Below are positions 1 to 8,918 of a stretch of 64,000 bases of DNA, one piece after another. The notes under the pieces are model-generated. The model was not told where the DNA came from and made no database searches. It saw nothing but the letters and a program-made list of their open reading frames with translations. The stretch is from Variovorax jilinensis (lineage in GTDB: Bacteria; Pseudomonadota; Gammaproteobacteria; Burkholderiales; Burkholderiaceae_C): positions 62,001 through 126,000 of the forward strand of contig NZ_JASZYQ010000008.1 in assembly GCF_030316885.1 (NCBI RefSeq). Direction: 5' to 3'. Every line of letters begins with the position of its first letter. The stretch's first letter is position 1. The translations under genes and the position numbers were made by a program.

Positions 1-347
1 CGTACGTGAAGGAACGCAAGGTGTTCGGGCAGACCGTGTGGGACTTCCAGAACACCAAGTTCAAGCTGGCCGACATCAAGACGCAGGCCGTGGCCGCGCG
101 CACGCTGGTGGACCACTACATCGCCGAGCACACGCGGCGCCGCATCACCGTGCAGGAAGCGGCCATCGCCAAGCTGTTCGCCACCGAGACCCTGTGGAAG
201 TGCATCGACGAGATGGTGCAGCTGCACGGCGGCTACGGCTACATGCTGGAGTACCCCATTGCCCGCGCCTTCTGCGACTACCGCATCGCACGCGTGTTCG
301 GCGGCACCAGCGAGGTCCAGCGCGACCTCATCTCGCGCAGGCTCTGA
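1..347 (+). CDS. Acyl-CoA dehydrogenase, C-terminal part (5' end outside window)
   Basis: About 115 C-terminal residues of an acyl-CoA dehydrogenase, which oxidises an acyl-CoA to the 2-enoyl-CoA and passes electrons from FAD to ETF. The reading frame is open from the first base, so the gene begins upstream. Visible are the C-terminal helical-bundle signatures VFGQTVWDFQNTKF, the QLHGGYGYMLEYPIAR segment and the FAD/CoA loop FGGTSEVQRD just before the stop. The fragment is closely similar to the C-terminus of the dehydrogenase at 23769-24908, and both are followed by an SCPx-type thiolase, so the pair is duplicated. The thiolase starts 40 nt downstream. Substrate is unknown; a branched or bulky acyl-CoA is inferred from the neighbours. 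Confidence 0.93.
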   Translation, partial: YVKERKVFGQTVWDFQNTKFKLADIKTQAVAARTLVDHYIAEHTRRRITVQEAAIAKLFATETLWKCIDEMVQLHGGYGYMLEYPIARAFCDYRIARVFGGTSEVQRDLISRRL

Positions 348-387
348 GCGCGCCCTGAATCCATCCCCCATTGAAGAAAGAACAGCG

Positions 388-1575
388 ATGACTGAAAAGG
401 TGCTGGTGGCCGGTGTCGGCATGATTCCCTTCGCCAAGCCCGGCGCGAGCCTGAGCTACACGCAAATGGGCGCCGAGGCGGTGCGCCGCGCGCTCGAAGA
501 CGCAGGCATCGCCTACGACGCGGTGCAGGAGGCCTACGCCGGCTACGTCTACGGCGACTCCACCTGCGGCCAGACCGCGCTGTACGAAGTCGGCATGACC
601 GGCATCCCGGTGGTCAACGTCAACAACAACTGCTCGACCGGCTCCACCGCATTGTTCCTCGCGCGCAAGGCCATCGAGTCCGGCTCGGCCGATTGCGTGC
701 TGGCGGTGGGATTCGAGCAGATGCAGGCCGGCGCGCTCAAGTCGCACTGGAGCGACCGCCCCGTGACGCGCGAGCGCTTCATGCCGGTGCTGCGCGGCCT
801 GACGGCCGACATGGGCGACATGCCGCAGGCCGTGCGCACCTTCGTCGGTGCCGGCCGCGAGCACATGGAGCGCTACGGAACCCGCATGGAGACCTTCGCC
901 GCCGTGCGCGCCAAGGCCAGCCGCCATGCCGCCAACAACCCGCTGGCGCTGTTTCGCAAGGTCGTCTCCACCGAGGACGTGATGAACGACACCGTGCTCT
1001 TTCCCGGGGTGATGACCCGCCTCATGGCTTGCCCGCCCACGTGCGGCGGGGCCGCGGCGATTTTGGTGTCGGAGCGCTTTGCCAGGAAGCACGGCCTGCG
1101 CACCGACGTGCAGATCAAGGCCCAGGCCATGACCACGGACCCGAAGCAATCCTTCGAGCCGCCGTCGATGCTGAGCTGGGTCGGCACCCACATGACGACC
1201 CAGGCCGCCGGCATGGTCTACGAGAAGGCCGGCGTGGGTCCCCAGGACATCGACGTGTGCGAGTTGCACGACTGCTTCGCGCAGAACGAGGTCATCAGCT
1301 ACGAGGCGCTGGGCTTCTGCCCCGAAGGCGGCGCGGAGAAGTTCGTGGCCGATGGCGACAACACCTACGGCGGCCAAGTGGTCGTCAACCCATCGGGCGG
1401 CCTGCTCTCCAAGGGCCACCCGCTCGGGGCGACGGGCCTGGCGCAGTGCTACGAGCTCACGCACCAGCTGCGCGGCAGCGCCGAGCAGCGCCAGGTGCCC
1501 GGCGCGCGGCTGGCATTGGCCCACAACGTCGGCCTGGGCGGTGCCTGCGTGGTCACGTTGTACGGCAGGAACTGA
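388..1575 (+). CDS. SCPx-type thiolase (acetyl-CoA acyltransferase family)
   Basis: 395-residue thiolase-fold enzyme, expected to cleave a 3-ketoacyl-CoA with CoA. The sequence follows the thiolase domain of eukaryotic sterol carrier protein X: GYVYGDSTCGQ near residue 52, the nucleophile segment NVNNNCSTGSTAL with Cys82, ELHDCF with His294, and GHPLGATG near residue 343. SCPx enzymes act on 2-methyl-branched 3-ketoacyl-CoAs, which suits the racemase and MFE-2-like genes nearby; that specificity is inferred. No C-terminal SCP2 lipid-binding domain is fused. ATG 388 was chosen because the conserved N-terminus (VLVAGVGMIPF) follows it directly; upstream in-frame codons fall inside the previous gene. 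The next gene begins 12 nt after the stop. A paralogue of identical length lies at 24959-26146. Confidence 0.92.
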   Translation: MTEKVLVAGVGMIPFAKPGASLSYTQMGAEAVRRALEDAGIAYDAVQEAYAGYVYGDSTCGQTALYEVGMTGIPVVNVNNNCSTGSTALFLARKAIESGSADCVLAVGFEQMQAGALKSHWSDRPVTRERFMPVLRGLTADMGDMPQAVRTFVGAGREHMERYGTRMETFAAVRAKASRHAANNPLALFRKVVSTEDVMNDTVLFPGVMTRLMACPPTCGGAAAILVSERFARKHGLRTDVQIKAQAMTTDPKQSFEPPSMLSWVGTHMTTQAAGMVYEKAGVGPQDIDVCELHDCFAQNEVISYEALGFCPEGGAEKFVADGDNTYGGQVVVNPSGGLLSKGHPLGATGLAQCYELTHQLRGSAEQRQVPGARLALAHNVGLGGACVVTLYGRN

Positions 1576-1587
1576 GGCGGCCCGGCC

Positions 1588-2760
1588 ATGAATCTGCGTC
1601 CGACGCCCGGGCAGGCAGCCTTTCGCGAGGAGGTGCGCGCATTCATCCGCGAGCGGCTGCCGAAGGAGATCCGCGAGCGCCTTCACCAGGGTCATTCACC
1701 GCGCAAGCAGGACACCGTGACCTGGCAGCGCATCCTGCACGAGCGCGGCTGGGCCGCGCCGCACTGGCCCAAGGAATTCGGTGGCGCGGGTCTGGGCATC
1801 GCCGAGCGGTTGATCCTGCTGGAAGAACTGCAGCGCGGCGGCGCACCGGTGCCGCTCGCCTTCAACGTGACCATGCTGGGCACCGTGCTGCTGCGCTACG
1901 GAACGCCGGCGCAAAAGGAATTCTTCCTGCCGCGCCTCGCGGGCCTGGACCTGTGGTTCTGCCAGGGATTTTCCGAGCCCGGGGCGGGCTCCGACCTGGC
2001 GTCCCTGCGAACCCGTGCGGTGCGCGACGGCGACCACTATGTGGTCGACGGCCAGAAGACCTGGACCACCATGGCGCACGAGGCGGACTGGATCTTTGCG
2101 CTGGTGCGCACCGAACAGGCGGCGCGCAAGCAGGACGGCATCTCCTTCCTGCTGATCGACATGAAGAGCCCGGGCGTGACGGTTCGCCCGATCGTCTCCA
2201 TCGACGGCCAGCACCACCTCAACGAGGTGTTCTTCGATGGCGTGAGCGTGCCGGTTGCCAATCGGGTGGGCGAGGAGGGCCGAGGGTGGGACTGCGCCAA
2301 GTACCTGTTGGCCAGCGAACGCACCGGCATCGCGAGCATCGGCCTGTGCTGGGAACGGCTGGCGCATGCGCATGCGCTGGCGGCTTCGCTGCAGCAGGGC
2401 GCGGGCACCCTGGCGTACGACGCCAAGCTGGGCGCCGAGCTGGCGGTGCTGGGCGCCGAGATCCGGGCGCTGGAACTCACCAACTGGCGCTTCCTGCTCG
2501 ACACTGAAGTCGCTCGGCGCAACCCGGGCTTCGCCTCGGTGCTCAAGCTCAAGGGCTCGGAGCTGCTGCAGTCGCTCAGCTCGCTGGTCGCTCGGCTGGC
2601 CGGTCCGGCCGGCCTGGAACGCCGCGATGCGGAAGGAGCCGATGCACGGCATCCGCTCGCGGCCAGCGCCGCGCGCTATTTCTTCTATCGCGCCACCTCG
2701 ATCTACGGGGGCTCCAGCGAGGTGCAGCGCGACATTCTTGCCAAGACGCTGTTGGGCTAG
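1588..2760 (+). CDS. Acyl-CoA dehydrogenase, alpha-type subunit
   Basis: 390-residue acyl-CoA dehydrogenase with a normal three-domain layout. The N-terminal helical domain includes WPKEFGGAGLG, the middle domain carries FSEPGAGSDLASLRTRA, and the C-terminal FAD loop is YGGSSEVQRDI. Its stop is 2 nt before the start of a second, more divergent dehydrogenase (2763-3914). This tight pairing matches two-subunit dehydrogenases such as pimeloyl-CoA dehydrogenase PimCD and the FadE pairs of steroid degradation, so an alpha/beta complex is inferred. This subunit keeps the C-terminal FAD-binding segment. Electrons would go to the EtfAB encoded at 14164-15860. The acyl substrate cannot be read from the sequence. 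Confidence 0.92.
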   Translation: MNLRPTPGQAAFREEVRAFIRERLPKEIRERLHQGHSPRKQDTVTWQRILHERGWAAPHWPKEFGGAGLGIAERLILLEELQRGGAPVPLAFNVTMLGTVLLRYGTPAQKEFFLPRLAGLDLWFCQGFSEPGAGSDLASLRTRAVRDGDHYVVDGQKTWTTMAHEADWIFALVRTEQAARKQDGISFLLIDMKSPGVTVRPIVSIDGQHHLNEVFFDGVSVPVANRVGEEGRGWDCAKYLLASERTGIASIGLCWERLAHAHALAASLQQGAGTLAYDAKLGAELAVLGAEIRALELTNWRFLLDTEVARRNPGFASVLKLKGSELLQSLSSLVARLAGPAGLERRDAEGADARHPLAASAARYFFYRATSIYGGSSEVQRDILAKTLLG

Positions 2761-2762
2761 CC

Positions 2763-3914
2763 ATGGACTTCGAACTTTCAGACGACCAGCAGCAACTCGC
2801 GCAGAGCCTGGACCGCGTGCTGCGTGCGCATTGCAGCTTCGAGAAGCGCCAGGCCATCGCCGCAACCGACGCCGGCTGGAGCGAGCCGCTGTGGGGCCAA
2901 CTGGCCCAGCTCGGCGTGACGGCGCTGGGCATCGCCGAAAGGCATGGCGGCCTGGGTGGCGGCGCGATTGAGCGGCTGCCGGTGCTGCAGGCCTTCGGGG
3001 CGGTGCACTTGCTGGAGCCCTACCTTGCCACTTGCGTACTTGGCGCTACGGCGGTGCAGGCGGCTGGAAGCTCGGCCCAACAGGCAGCGCTGCTTCCTGC
3101 AGTGGCCGAAGGTCGCGCGCGACTCGCATGGGCCCACGACGAGGCCGCGACGCGTCATGCCCCGCTGTGGGTCCAGGCCCGCGCCAGGCGCGACGGCGCG
3201 AGCTGGCGCCTGACGGGCATCAAGTCGCTCGTGCTGGGTGCTGCCGCGGCGACGCGGTGGGTGGTGAGCGCGCGCATCGAAGGCGAGCCGGACGCCGAGC
3301 AGGGACTGGCCCTGTTCCTCGTCCGGCCCGATGCAGCCGGCGTGCGCTTGCGCAGCTTCCGGCTCGTGGATGACACGCCGGCCGGCGAACTCGCGCTCGA
3401 TGATGCCGAAGCCGAGGCGCTGGGCGACGCCACCGACAGTGGCTGCGCGGCGGCTGCCATTCGCGCCGTGCAGGCGGCCGGCACCGCTGCCGCCTGCGCC
3501 GACATGGTGGGCGCGATGGAAAGCGCCTTCGCTCTCACCACCTCCTACGTCAACACGCGCCAACAGTTCGGCCGTGCCATCGGCGACTACCAGGCCGTGC
3601 GCCATCGCAGCGCCGACATGGCCGTGGCCCTCGAGATGGCGCGCAGCATGGCGATCGCAGCGGCCGGCGCCGCCGACGATCAGGACGCGCCGGGCGCCGC
3701 GGTTGAACTGGCGCGCGCCAAGCTCGTCGTCGGCCGCCATGCGCGCGCCCTCTGCGAAGCGGCCATCCAGTCGCACGGCGGCATCGGCATGACCGAGGAA
3801 TACGCCGTGGGCCACTGCCTGCGCCGCGTGCATGTGCTGGACCACCTGTTCGGCGACGTCGACGCGCAGGCGGCCGCGCTGGCCAGGCTTGCGCGGCCGG
3901 TCGGCGTCGACTGA
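2763..3914 (+). CDS. Acyl-CoA dehydrogenase, divergent beta-type subunit
   Basis: 383-residue member of the acyl-CoA dehydrogenase family. It retains the N-terminal helical domain, the RQQFGRAIGDYQAVRH motif of the C-terminal domain and the SHGGIGMTEEY segment. The middle beta domain is poorly conserved: no EPGAGSD-type motif is recognisable where the partner has one. Such degenerate partners are typical of the second subunit in two-subunit dehydrogenases of steroid and dicarboxylate catabolism. The start lies 2 nt after the preceding dehydrogenase stop, implying translational coupling and equal expression. It probably forms an alpha/beta complex with that protein and may not be active alone. 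A 60-nt gap separates it from the following binding-protein gene. Confidence 0.88.
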   Translation: MDFELSDDQQQLAQSLDRVLRAHCSFEKRQAIAATDAGWSEPLWGQLAQLGVTALGIAERHGGLGGGAIERLPVLQAFGAVHLLEPYLATCVLGATAVQAAGSSAQQAALLPAVAEGRARLAWAHDEAATRHAPLWVQARARRDGASWRLTGIKSLVLGAAAATRWVVSARIEGEPDAEQGLALFLVRPDAAGVRLRSFRLVDDTPAGELALDDAEAEALGDATDSGCAAAAIRAVQAAGTAAACADMVGAMESAFALTTSYVNTRQQFGRAIGDYQAVRHRSADMAVALEMARSMAIAAAGAADDQDAPGAAVELARAKLVVGRHARALCEAAIQSHGGIGMTEEYAVGHCLRRVHVLDHLFGDVDAQAAALARLARPVGVD

Positions 3915-3974
3915 GCGCGGCACCGTCGAACGAATGTTTTGGACGAACCAACCGAAAACCCCAGGAGACAAATA

Positions 3975-4964
3975 ATGAGAAAGCTTCGAGCCCTTCGCGT
4001 CATTGGCGCGGCATTCGGCCTGCTGGCAGCGGCAGCCGCCCTTCACGCCCCGGCCTTGGCGCAACATGCCTACCCGGCCCATCCGGTGCGCTTCATCGTT
4101 CCGCTGGGCCCTGGCAGCGGCTCGGACACCATCACGCGACTCGCGGCCAAGCTGGCCTCGACCGAACTGGGCCAGCCGACCTTCGTGGAGAACAAGCCGG
4201 GCGGGGACGCGATCCTGGCCGTGCAGAGCCTGCTGGCCTCGCCGGCGGATGGCTACAGCGTTCTCATGCTTTCCCCGTCGTCGATGGTGATCAACCCGCT
4301 CATCAACGACAGCCTGCCGTACGATGCGCAGCGCGACCTTCGGCCGCTGGCCACCGCCTTGCGCAGTGCCGCAGTGCTGGTGACTGGCGCCAACTCGCCC
4401 TACAAGTCCTATGCCGAGGTGACTGCCGCCGCACGCAGCAAGCCCAGGACGGTCAGCATGGCCAGCTACAGCCACCACTACCGCATCGGGGCGTTGATGC
4501 TGCAGCAGGCAGCTGGCGTGGAGTTCAACTACATCCCCTACAAGACCCCCGGCCAGGTCCAGACCGACCTGATGGGCGGACAGGTCGACCTGGCGCTGCT
4601 CGACATCGGCGGCGCGATGCCGCTCATCGCCTCCGGCAAGGTGCGCGCGCTGGCGGTGACGGGCAAGGAGCGCCATCCTCAACTGGCAACGGTGCCCACC
4701 CTGCGCGAAAGCGGCCTGCCCAACTACGACCTCTACGTATGGATCGGCTTCGGCGTTGCCGCCAAGACGCCCGAGCCCGTGACCAAGGCGCTGGAGGCCG
4801 CGCTGCTCAAGGCGATGGCGCAGCCCGAATTCCGCACCTACGTCACGCAGAACGCCGGTGCCGAGGCCTTCACCGTCGGCAGCAAGGAATTCGATGCGCT
4901 CATCGCATCCGAGCGCGCGCGCTATCAGCAGCTGGCCAGGCAGGTCGACATCTCGGGCCGCTAA
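3975..4964 (+). CDS. Bug/TctC-family periplasmic solute-binding protein
   Basis: 329-residue extracytoplasmic binding protein of the Bug (tripartite tricarboxylate carrier receptor) family, which presents carboxylates or similar solutes to a TctAB membrane transporter. It starts with a signal peptide: basic MRKLRALR, a hydrophobic Ala/Leu stretch and cleavage near ALA-QHAYP. The mature N-terminus has the family pattern of VRFIVPLGPGSGSD followed by FVENKPGGDAILA. ATG 3975 is preferred over an upstream in-frame ATG (3939) because CCAGGAGAC lies just before it and the signal peptide starts there. No TctA or TctB gene is in the window. Its place between dehydrogenase genes suggests uptake of the pathway substrate or of a degradation product. 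Confidence 0.9.
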   Translation: MRKLRALRVIGAAFGLLAAAAALHAPALAQHAYPAHPVRFIVPLGPGSGSDTITRLAAKLASTELGQPTFVENKPGGDAILAVQSLLASPADGYSVLMLSPSSMVINPLINDSLPYDAQRDLRPLATALRSAAVLVTGANSPYKSYAEVTAAARSKPRTVSMASYSHHYRIGALMLQQAAGVEFNYIPYKTPGQVQTDLMGGQVDLALLDIGGAMPLIASGKVRALAVTGKERHPQLATVPTLRESGLPNYDLYVWIGFGVAAKTPEPVTKALEAALLKAMAQPEFRTYVTQNAGAEAFTVGSKEFDALIASERARYQQLARQVDISGR

Positions 4965-4993
4965 GCATGCGGCCCACTGAACGAGGAACAAGC

Positions 4994-5932
4994 ATGAATC
5001 CGATCTGCAAGGACCGCGTGGTCGTCATCACCGGCGCCGGTCGCGGCCTGGGACGCGAATATGCGCTCGAGTTCGCCCGCCAGGGTGCCAAGGTGGTGGT
5101 CAATGATCTTGGCGGTCGCGGCGACGGCGTCGGCAGTGGCACCAGCGGCCCTGCGATCGAGGTGGTGAAAGAGATCGAGGCCCTGGGCGGCCAGGCCGTG
5201 GCCAACGCCGACGACGTCGCCGACTGGAATGGCGCCAAGCGCCTGATTGACACCGCCATCGAGGCCTTCGGCGGCCTCGACGTGCTGGTCAACAACGCCG
5301 GAATCCTGCGCGACCGCACCCTGGTCAACATGGAAGAGGAAGACTGGGATGCGGTGATTCGCGTGCACATGCGCGGCACCTTCGCGCCCGCGCGCCACGC
5401 GGCCGCCTACTGGCGCGCCGAATCGAAGGCGGGTCGGCAGCGAGATGCCCGCATCATCAATACCAGTTCGTCGTCGGGCCTGTACTGCAATGCGGGCCAG
5501 TCCAACTATGGCGCGGCCAAGGCGGGCATCGCCGCGATGTCGGTCATTGCCGCGCGCGAGCTGGACCGCTATGGCGTCACCGTCAACGCCATCTATCCGA
5601 CAGCGGCCAGCCGCCTGACCGACGACATCTTCGCCACCGGCGAATGGGCCACCATGCGTGCCGAGTCGCTGGCCAAGGGCTTCGATCCGCTGGCACCGGA
5701 CAACGTCGCGCCGCTGGTGGCGTGGCTGGGCAGCGCCGAGTCCGCCAGCATCACCGGCCGCGTCTTCGGCGCGCGCGGTGGCCGCATCACGGTGGCCGAA
5801 GGTTGGCACGCCGGCCCCCGCATCGAAAAGGAAGGCCGTTGGAGCGCGCAGGAGCTGGGCGCGCTGATTCCAGACCTCGTGAAGCAGGCCGCGCCCAATG
5901 CGCTGACCACCGGTGAGATCCCTGCGCAATGA
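4994..5932 (+). CDS. MFE-2-like short-chain dehydrogenase (3-hydroxyacyl-CoA dehydrogenase type)
   Basis: 312-residue SDR. The nucleotide-binding motif TGAGRGLG is at residues 11-18, followed by NDLGGRGDG, NNAG, a catalytic Ser in NTSSSSGL and the NYGAAKAG active-site motif. The insert after the second strand and the C-terminal extension resemble the dehydrogenase domain of peroxisomal multifunctional enzyme type 2 (HSD17B4), which oxidises (R)-3-hydroxyacyl-CoAs including 2-methyl-branched ones. The product would feed the SCPx-type thiolases of this cluster. An AGGAAC Shine-Dalgarno-like stretch precedes ATG 4994. It lies 29 nt after the Bug gene and 13 nt before the next dehydrogenase. The exact substrate is not determined. 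Confidence 0.85.
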   Translation: MNPICKDRVVVITGAGRGLGREYALEFARQGAKVVVNDLGGRGDGVGSGTSGPAIEVVKEIEALGGQAVANADDVADWNGAKRLIDTAIEAFGGLDVLVNNAGILRDRTLVNMEEEDWDAVIRVHMRGTFAPARHAAAYWRAESKAGRQRDARIINTSSSSGLYCNAGQSNYGAAKAGIAAMSVIAARELDRYGVTVNAIYPTAASRLTDDIFATGEWATMRAESLAKGFDPLAPDNVAPLVAWLGSAESASITGRVFGARGGRITVAEGWHAGPRIEKEGRWSAQELGALIPDLVKQAAPNALTTGEIPAQ

Positions 5933-5945
5933 CGGGAGTGATGCC

Positions 5946-7103
5946 ATGAGCCATTTGCTCGAAGCCTTCCGCCTGGCGCAGCTTCCGCCGGAAGCAGAGG
6001 CGTTCCGCGCCGAAGTTCGCGAATTTCTCGCCGTCAACCTGCCCGCTGCCGCACCCTCGCAACGCGCGAGAACCTGGATGGGCTTCGACGCCGACTTCAG
6101 CCGCCGCCTGGCCGTGCGCGGCTGGGTCGGCATCACCTTGCCTGCGCAGTGGGGTGGCGCGGGCCTGGATGCCTACCGACGCTTCGTGCTGGTCGAGGAA
6201 ATGCTTGCGGCCGGCGCACCGGTCGCGGCCCATTGGATTGCCGACCGGCAGAGCGGCCCGCTGATTGCCAAGTTCGGCAGCGATGCGCAAAAGGATTTCT
6301 ACCTGCCGCGCATCTGCCGCGGAGAAGCGTTCTTCTGCATCGGGATGAGCGAGCCCAACGCCGGCTCGGACCTGGCCAGCGTGCGCACCCGCGCCACGCG
6401 TTGCGAGGGCGGCTGGCGCCTGTCGGGCCGCAAGATCTGGACCACCAACGCGCACCGCTCGCACTACATGATTGCGCTGGTGCGGACCTCGGGCGCCCCA
6501 GAGGACCGCCAGAACGGCCTGTCGCAGCTCATCGTCGACCTCGAGCTTCCGGGCATCGAGGTGCGTCCCATCCTCGACCTGGCGGGCGATGCGCATTTCT
6601 CCGAGGTGAGCTTCGACGACGTCTTCCTGGCCGACGACGCGCTGATCGGCGAGGAGGGCAGTGGCTGGAAGCAGGTCAACGCCGAGTTGGCCTTCGAGCG
6701 CAGCGGCCCCGAGCGCCTCTATTCGAGTGTGGTGCTGCTCGATACCTGGATCGCCGCACTGCGCAGCAGCGGCTGGTCGCCCGGCGAGGCGGCGCTGGTG
6801 GGCAGCTTCACCACGCAGCTGGCCACGCTGCGCAACCTGTCGGTGGCCGTCACGGCCAAGCTCGCGCGCGGCGAAAGCCCGGTGGTGGAAGCGGCACTGG
6901 TCAAGGACATCGGCACCGAGTTCGAGCAGACGATTCCGGCCATGCTCGAGGCCGCCATCGCTGCCGACCCCAAGCGACCGGTCGATCCGGAACTGCACCG
7001 CACCGTGGCCTACCTGAGCCAGATCTCGCCCACCTTCTCGTTGCGTGGCGGCACCCGCGAGATCCTTCGCGGCATGATCGCGCGCGGCCTGGGGCTGCGC
7101 TGA
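5946..7103 (+). CDS. Acyl-CoA dehydrogenase, alpha-type subunit (second pair)
   Basis: 385-residue acyl-CoA dehydrogenase. Visible are LPAQWGGAGLDAYR in the N-terminal domain, MSEPNAGSDLASVRTRA in the middle domain, IWTTNAH in the substrate-binding strand and the C-terminal loop RGGTREILRGM. The usual GGTSEVQR has become GGTREILR, as is common in the larger subunit of two-subunit dehydrogenases. ATG 5946 is preferred to the ATG at 5941, which is out of frame; a longer in-frame start at 5913 would overlap the previous gene. The partner subunit starts 18 nt downstream. It likely catalyses an alpha,beta-dehydrogenation in a later or alternative turn of the same pathway. Confidence 0.91.
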   Translation: MSHLLEAFRLAQLPPEAEAFRAEVREFLAVNLPAAAPSQRARTWMGFDADFSRRLAVRGWVGITLPAQWGGAGLDAYRRFVLVEEMLAAGAPVAAHWIADRQSGPLIAKFGSDAQKDFYLPRICRGEAFFCIGMSEPNAGSDLASVRTRATRCEGGWRLSGRKIWTTNAHRSHYMIALVRTSGAPEDRQNGLSQLIVDLELPGIEVRPILDLAGDAHFSEVSFDDVFLADDALIGEEGSGWKQVNAELAFERSGPERLYSSVVLLDTWIAALRSSGWSPGEAALVGSFTTQLATLRNLSVAVTAKLARGESPVVEAALVKDIGTEFEQTIPAMLEAAIAADPKRPVDPELHRTVAYLSQISPTFSLRGGTREILRGMIARGLGLR

Positions 7104-7121
7104 GAGCAAGAGAGGAACCCC

Positions 7122-8108
7122 ATGTTCACCGAAGCGATTGAAAACATACTGGCCGACCAATGCACGCCGGCGGCCATCCGCCGGATCGAGGGCGGCGGGT
7201 CTCCGAGCGCCCTGTGGGGCGCACTGGCCGAGTCGGGATTCCTGGAACTGATGGCCAATGAAGAAGCGGGCGGCGCCGGGCTCGACCTGGCGGGCATCTT
7301 CCCGATCTTCGTGGCCTTCGGCCGCCATGCGCTGCCGGTGCCGGCGGCGCAGTCGATCGCGGCGCGCGCACTGCTGCGCGGCGCCGCGCTGCCCGAAGGG
7401 ATGATCACGCTGGCCGGCCACGGCCGCCGCACGGCGGACGGTGACTTCGTCGCCGCCAACCTGGCGTTCGGCGAGATGGCCGAGTTCGCGCTCGCGGACG
7501 TCGACGGCCAGCTCGTGCTGCTGGATGCGCGACTGGCCGAACGCCGGGCCTCGGGCGTGCACGGCAGCCTGAGTGCCACTCTGCGCTGGTCGAAAGAGGT
7601 CATCGGCCAGCCGCTGGGCGACCACGGCGCCGAGGTCGGCTTCTTCAGCGCGGCGCTGCATGCGGCTGCCATCGCCGGTGCCATGGAACGGCTGTTCGGC
7701 ATGACGCTTGCCTACTGCAACGACCGCGTGCAGTTCGGCAAGCCGATCGGCAAGTTCCAGTCGGTGCAGCACCAGTTGGCGGTCATGGCCGAGCACGTGG
7801 CCTGCGCCGGCGTTGCCGCAGAGCTGGCCTTTCCGGCCGGCGCGCGCGTGCCCACGAGATTGGCGGCGGCCACCGCCAAGTCGCGCACCGGCATGTCGGT
7901 TCCGATCGTGGCGGCGGCGGCCCATGCGCTGCATGGCGCCATCGGGGTGACCGCGGAATTCGACCTCCAGCTCTACAGCCGGCGCCTGCATGAATGGCGC
8001 ATGGCCGATGGCTCGGAGCCCTACTGGAACCGCATCGTGGGCGAGACGCTGCTGTCGCAGCCCCAAGGCACGGTGCTGCGCTTTGCCATGGAGGAGATCC
8101 AAGCATGA
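7122..8108 (+). CDS. Acyl-CoA dehydrogenase, short divergent beta-type subunit (second pair)
   Basis: 328-residue dehydrogenase-family protein, shorter than the usual 380-400. The N-terminal helices (ANEEAGGAGLDLAG) and the C-terminal RVQFGKPIGKFQSVQHQLA motif are conserved. The middle beta domain is reduced and lacks a recognisable EPGAGSD motif, and there is no canonical GGTSE loop at the end. It is therefore the probable beta subunit of the enzyme encoded just upstream. The AGAGAGGAA stretch before ATG 7122 is a good ribosome-binding site. The stop overlaps the next start by 4 nt (ATGA at 8105), indicating coupling to the crotonase gene. Confidence 0.88.
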   Translation: MFTEAIENILADQCTPAAIRRIEGGGSPSALWGALAESGFLELMANEEAGGAGLDLAGIFPIFVAFGRHALPVPAAQSIAARALLRGAALPEGMITLAGHGRRTADGDFVAANLAFGEMAEFALADVDGQLVLLDARLAERRASGVHGSLSATLRWSKEVIGQPLGDHGAEVGFFSAALHAAAIAGAMERLFGMTLAYCNDRVQFGKPIGKFQSVQHQLAVMAEHVACAGVAAELAFPAGARVPTRLAAATAKSRTGMSVPIVAAAAHALHGAIGVTAEFDLQLYSRRLHEWRMADGSEPYWNRIVGETLLSQPQGTVLRFAMEEIQA

Positions 8109-8893
8109 ATGAATTCCTGAAGTACGAGCAGCAGGGTGGCATCGTCACGCTGACCATGAGCGACCCTGAGCGTCGCAACGCGCTCACCGGCAACAACGCG
8201 GTGCCCGAATTCCTGGCCGCCATCGACCGCATCCACGCGGATCACTCGGTGCGTGCGGTCATCCTCACCGGGTCGGGCAGCGCGTTTTCCTCGGGAGGCA
8301 ACGTCCGCGACATGGGCCGCTACGCCGAGATGGCGCCGATGGATCTGCGCCGCGAGTACCGCCTGGGCATCCAGAAGCTGCCGCTGGCGCTGTTCAACCT
8401 CGAGGTGCCGGTGATCGCGGCCGTCAACGGCGCGGCCATCGGCGCGGGCCTGGACCTGGCCTGCATGTGCGACATCCGGATCGCGGCACAGGAGGCCAGG
8501 TTTGCTGAGAGCTTCGTCAAGCTCGGCATCATCCCGGGCGATGGCGGCGCGTGGCTGCTGCCGCGCATCATCGGCCTGTCGCGCGCGACCGAACTGACGC
8601 TGACCGGCCAGACGATCGACGCGCGTCAGGCGCAGGAATGGAACCTGGTCTCGCGCGTGTTGCCTCAGGCAGAGCTCATGGATGCCGCGCGCGCCATCGC
8701 CCAGAGCATCGCCGACAACCCGCCCCATGCGGTGCGCCTGGCCAAGCGCCTGCTGCGCGAATCGCTGCACACGCGGCTCGACACCCTGCTGGAGATGTCG
8801 GCCGCGTTCCAGGTGCTGGCGCACCAGAACACGGATCACCACGAAGCGGTGGCGGCGTTCATCGAGAAACGGCCGCCGCAGTTCCGCGGCTAG
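8105..8893 (+). CDS. Crotonase-superfamily protein (enoyl-CoA hydratase/isomerase family), atypical active site
   Basis: 262-residue crotonase-fold protein. The oxyanion-hole segment GSAFSSGGNV (about residues 58-67) and AAVNGAAIGAGLDLA are clear, with PGDGGAW further on. Aligned by eye to mammalian enoyl-CoA hydratase, the two catalytic glutamates are replaced by Asp117 (in GAGLDLA) and Phe137 (in AESFVKLG). It is therefore unlikely to be an ordinary hydratase; an isomerase or hydrolase role is more likely. The pattern FVKLGIIP is closer to PaaG-type isomerases. The start overlaps the upstream dehydrogenase gene by 4 nt. Databases would probably label it enoyl-CoA hydratase; the reaction is unresolved. 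Confidence 0.88.
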   Translation: MNEFLKYEQQGGIVTLTMSDPERRNALTGNNAVPEFLAAIDRIHADHSVRAVILTGSGSAFSSGGNVRDMGRYAEMAPMDLRREYRLGIQKLPLALFNLEVPVIAAVNGAAIGAGLDLACMCDIRIAAQEARFAESFVKLGIIPGDGGAWLLPRIIGLSRATELTLTGQTIDARQAQEWNLVSRVLPQAELMDAARAIAQSIADNPPHAVRLAKRLLRESLHTRLDTLLEMSAAFQVLAHQNTDHHEAVAAFIEKRPPQFRG

Positions 8894-8918
8894 TCGAAGA
8901 AGAAGCGAAGCGCATTTC

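Noticed and set aside
328..8102. Very long minus-strand open frames (for example 328-1695, 2778-4991, 5787-8102) opposite the plus operon
   Set aside because: They are antisense to clearly conserved genes, are rich in Arg/Gly/His/Ala as expected for GC-rich shadows, and have no recognisable motifs or ribosome-binding sites.
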